A stretch of DNA of 13,151 nt, taken from positions 1-13,151 of the forward strand of contig JAHFKM010000017.1 of assembly GCA_023245385.1 (NCBI GenBank), in the 5' to 3' direction. Positions 12,307-13,151 of the stretch are shown piece by piece. Origin of the DNA: an archaeon. GTDB taxonomy: Archaea > Nanobdellota > Nanobdellia > SCGC-AAA011-G17 > GW2011-AR18. Under the pieces are notes generated by a model that saw only the letters and a program-made list of their open reading frames with translations, did not search any database and was not told where the DNA came from. Position numbers and translations under genes: made by a program. Numbering within the stretch: the stretch's first letter is position 1; every line of letters starts with the position of its first letter.

Positions 12307-12906
12307 TCATTCTGGGCTGAAGTCGTCGATTTTGTAGGTGAAGTCTTCATCTTTTGCAAGTTGTCCTTTGGCTTTCAAATATTCTTTTGTGAATACCCAA
12401 AAAATTAATCCTAGACTTTTTTTCCCTTTGTTATTGCAGGGAACGACGAGATCAGTATTTTGAATTTCATTGTTTGTGTCGCAGAGTGCGATTACGGGGA
12501 TTCCGATTTTAGCTGCGTCTTCGACAATATTTTTGTCAGGGAACGGGTCTGTTACTAAAATAAGTTTTACTTCAATAAAGTCTTCAAGTTGAGTGTTCGT
12601 TAAAATTCCTGGTGGGTATCTTCCGGTGTAAGATTTGATGCCGGTGAGTTTTGAGAAGAGTTCTACTGCTCTCCATCCGTTTTCTCTTCTGCAGATAATG
12701 AGGATGTCTTTTGCTTCGTAGTGTGTGAGGAATTTTGCTGCGATGCCGATGCGTTCATCAATTTTTTGAACGTTGAGCACTGATAAACCGTCTGGTCTTA
12801 CTTTGAAAATGAAAGGTGCCATTGCTTTTGTTCTGAATTTTGTACCTATGTGTAATCCTACTTTTAGGTAGTCGTCTACTGGTACTATTTTTGTTTCGTC
12901 TGTCAT
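12307..12906 (-). CDS. rps2: Ribosomal protein S2 (uS2)
   Basis: This small-subunit protein has 199 aa. Archaeal-type S2 signatures are visible: GLHIGTKFRTKAMAPFIFKV (17-36), GLSVLNVQKIDERI (40-53), GRYPPGILTN (95-104), LILVTDPFPDK (115-125), GIPVIALCDTNN (135-146) and VPCNNKGKKSLGLIFWV (155-171). The ATG at 12906 is taken; a TTG five codons upstream (12921) has no better ribosome site. Neither start has a Shine-Dalgarno sequence. The nearest TATA box (13017-13027) gives a leader of about 90 nt with two hairpins. S2 is often in a cluster with L13, S9 and RNA polymerase subunits; here it stands apart from those. Confidence 0.95.
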   Translation of the reverse strand: MTDETKIVPVDDYLKVGLHIGTKFRTKAMAPFIFKVRPDGLSVLNVQKIDERIGIAAKFLTHYEAKDILIICRRENGWRAVELFSKLTGIKSYTGRYPPGILTNTQLEDFIEVKLILVTDPFPDKNIVEDAAKIGIPVIALCDTNNEIQNTDLVVPCNNKGKKSLGLIFWVFTKEYLKAKGQLAKDEDFTYKIDDFSPE

Positions 12907-12925
12907 GAGTGTGTGTACCAATGTC

Positions 12926-12987
12926 TCACAAGAATTTCTTGCGTTTTTGTGACCTCAGCAAGCGAGTGTAAAAGAGCTTCCTTTTAC
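12926..12987 (-). promoter_or_regulatory. Structured leader of S2
   Basis: Inside the roughly 90-nt leader are GTAAAAG/CTTTTAC (12968-12974 with 12981-12987, 6-nt loop), TCACAA/TTGTGA (12926-12931 with 12947-12952) and a 13-nt palindrome CAAGAATTTCTTG (12929-12941). The last two overlap and cannot form together, so alternative folds are possible. Confidence 0.4.
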
Positions 12988-13016
12988 AATTGGTTTTAGG
13001 AGTGAATTTTTAGCTT

Positions 13017-13027
13017 GTTTATAAAAG
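13017..13027 (-). promoter_or_regulatory. TATA box of S2
   Basis: Minus-strand CTTTTATAAAC, 10 bp inside the inner edge of the terminal repeat. It predicts a transcript start near 12996. Confidence 0.5.
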
Positions 13028-13036
13028 TTTCTGTGA

Positions 13037-13151
13037 TGTAAAGTAAAGTTGTAAACGTTATCGTTCTTTTTTTAAACTCCTTTGAACTAGAAAAGTTCAG
13101 AGGTGATGTCATTTTGAAGAAAAGAACCACCTCTGAACTACGAAAGTTGTT
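13037..13151 (-). repeat. 115-bp repeat, right copy (inverted relative to 6-120)
   Basis: Exact reverse complement of 6-120, running to the end of the window, so it may continue beyond. The internal 12-bp inverted arms and the diverged direct copy are the same. As on the left, the nearest gene (S2) reads away from it. Confidence 0.9.

Noticed and set aside
1..13151. CRISPR array, transposase or integrase
   Set aside because: No spaced direct repeats and no recombinase frames are present. The only long repeat is the terminal inverted pair, which encodes no such enzyme inside the window.
6..13151. Window as a linear virus or plasmid with terminal inverted repeats
   Set aside because: The content is essential chromosomal translation and secretion genes, with no replication or structural genes of a mobile element, so a chromosomal segment bounded by a repeat is more likely.

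Overview
The window reads as a chromosomal piece of an AT-rich archaeon, most likely a small-genome lineage of the DPANN / Woesearchaeota-Pacearchaeota kind. The archaeal assignment rests on the archaeal/eukaryotic-type ribosomal proteins L7Ae, S28e, L24e and S6e, an aIF5B-type (short, bacterial-IF2-unlike) initiation factor, archaeal SecF and SecD, archaeal S2, and TATA boxes centred 24-27 bp upstream of many start codons (leaderless transcripts). The DPANN placement is an inference from compact genes, tight spacing and divergent proteins.

Layout. (1) Positions 6-120 hold one copy of a 115-bp repeat. A rightward ThiI-like gene (180-947) follows, in which the catalytic PP-loop is gone. (2) On the minus strand are htpX, lemA, an unrecognised 153-aa gene and a HIT-family gene (961-3415), each with its own TATA box. 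(3) A divergent promoter region leads to secF-secD (3498-5926), overlapping by 4 nt. (4) A gene-poor stretch (5927-6554) contains a hairpin, a C8/T9 run and a GC-richer, foldable segment that may be a minus-strand non-coding RNA. (5) A 51-aa membrane micro-gene (6555-6710) precedes the ribosomal/translation run L7Ae-S28e-L24e-ndk (6764-8167). (6) Three very small acidic ORFs (45, 44 and 31 aa), each with a strong Shine-Dalgarno sequence, lie on the minus strand at 8176-8627. (7) infB (aIF5B) and S6e follow (8935-11042). (8) On the minus strand are a ParA/MinD ATPase, an unrecognised 103-aa gene and S2 (11118-12906). (9) The second copy of the 115-bp repeat, in inverted orientation, closes the window (13037-13151).

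Functionally the window is mostly housekeeping: translation (L7Ae, S28e, L24e, S6e, S2, aIF5B), nucleotide supply (NDK), membrane protein export (SecDF) and membrane protein quality control (HtpX with LemA). The items most worth a second look are the perfect inverted repeat at the two ends, the PP-loop-less ThiI relative, the cluster of three tiny SD-led acidic ORFs, the candidate structured RNA, the altered P-loop and switch I of aIF5B, and the insertion in NDK. I see no CRISPR array, transposase, rRNA or tRNA gene.
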